The notes under the pieces: model-generated
Told to the model about the DNA's origin: nothing
The model's input: the letters and a program-made list of their open reading frames with translations, nothing else
Databases searched by the model: none
NCBI GenBank assembly: GCA_964520425.1
Contig: CAZFMX010000116.1
Span: forward strand, 1 to 6,288
Origin: JAFGFY01 sp964520425
GTDB lineage: Bacteria; Desulfobacterota; DSM-4660; Desulfatiglandales; HGW-15
Reading direction: 5' to 3'
Length of the DNA stretch: 6,288 nt
In this document: positions 6,124-6,288 of the stretch, piece by piece
How the letters are laid out: each line of letters opens with the position of its first letter
Position numbering within the stretch: the stretch's first letter is position 1
Position numbers and translations under genes: made by a program

Positions 6124-6288
6124 CCCACAAGGACATCGCCCCTCACCATTATTTGGCTACATTTCATTTCTGGTTCCTCATGAGGATGCGTGGATTCAGT
6201 GAATATTAGGGAAAGATGGCGATATCTTTTCTGCGATTCCAAAGCTCCCGGCCTGGTCATTTCATATAGTTACGGACGGGTGAATCCT
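6124..6288. other. Window-end stretch with no recognisable gene
   Basis: All three minus-strand frames read inward from the window end meet stops within about 13 codons, and plus-strand frames give only a 17-codon reading frame. A perfect palindrome CCTCATGAGG (6176-6185) and a weak AAAGAT/ATCTTT hairpin near 6214-6231 are the only structures seen. Neither has a T-run. Confidence 0.5.

Noticed and set aside
6176..6185. Perfect palindrome CCTCATGAGG after the last gene
   Set aside because: Too short, with no T-run or partner site; it could be chance.

Overview
The window looks like chromosomal DNA of an anaerobic bacterium, most likely a sulfate-reducing or related deltaproteobacterium (Desulfobacterota). 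This is inferred from a single-chain NifJ-type pyruvate:ferredoxin oxidoreductase, a long-form YeiH-type 'putative sulfate exporter', a small five-cysteine protein of a style common in that group, and moderate GC. No marker gene fixes the taxon. There are no rRNA or tRNA genes, no CRISPR array and no intact insertion sequence.

Layout. (1) 1-1590 (+): the C-terminal part of pyruvate:ferredoxin oxidoreductase (two 4Fe-4S clusters, then the thiamine-diphosphate domain with the proximal cluster). The reading frame is open at base 1, so the gene begins outside the window. (2) 1591-2182: a 592-base non-coding gap between convergent genes. It holds a possible structured 3' region, a 209-base nested inverted-repeat element (1854-2062) with 35-base outer and 23-base inner arms, and a strong hairpin terminator (2072-2105) that reads best on the minus strand. 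(3) 2183-3736 (-): a two-gene unit made of a YeiH/PSE-family membrane protein and, 9 bases after its amber stop and in the same frame, a 70-residue cysteine-rich protein. A consensus-like promoter (TTGACG, 17 bases, TATACT) and a strong Shine-Dalgarno site lie upstream. (4) 3945-6123 (+): a divergently transcribed pair, a soluble GAF-domain histidine kinase followed 13 bases after its stop by a protein with one N-terminal membrane anchor and an uncharacterised helical domain. (5) 6124-6288: no recognisable gene.

How they may work together. The oxidoreductase makes acetyl-CoA and reduced ferredoxin in central anaerobic metabolism. The transporter is probably a sulfur-oxyanion or other small-anion carrier, but its substrate is unproven. 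The kinase shares an intergenic promoter region with the transporter operon and has no response regulator in the window, so a regulatory link is only a possibility. The two strongest second-look items are the nested inverted-repeat element and the in-frame amber junction between the transporter and the cysteine-rich protein.
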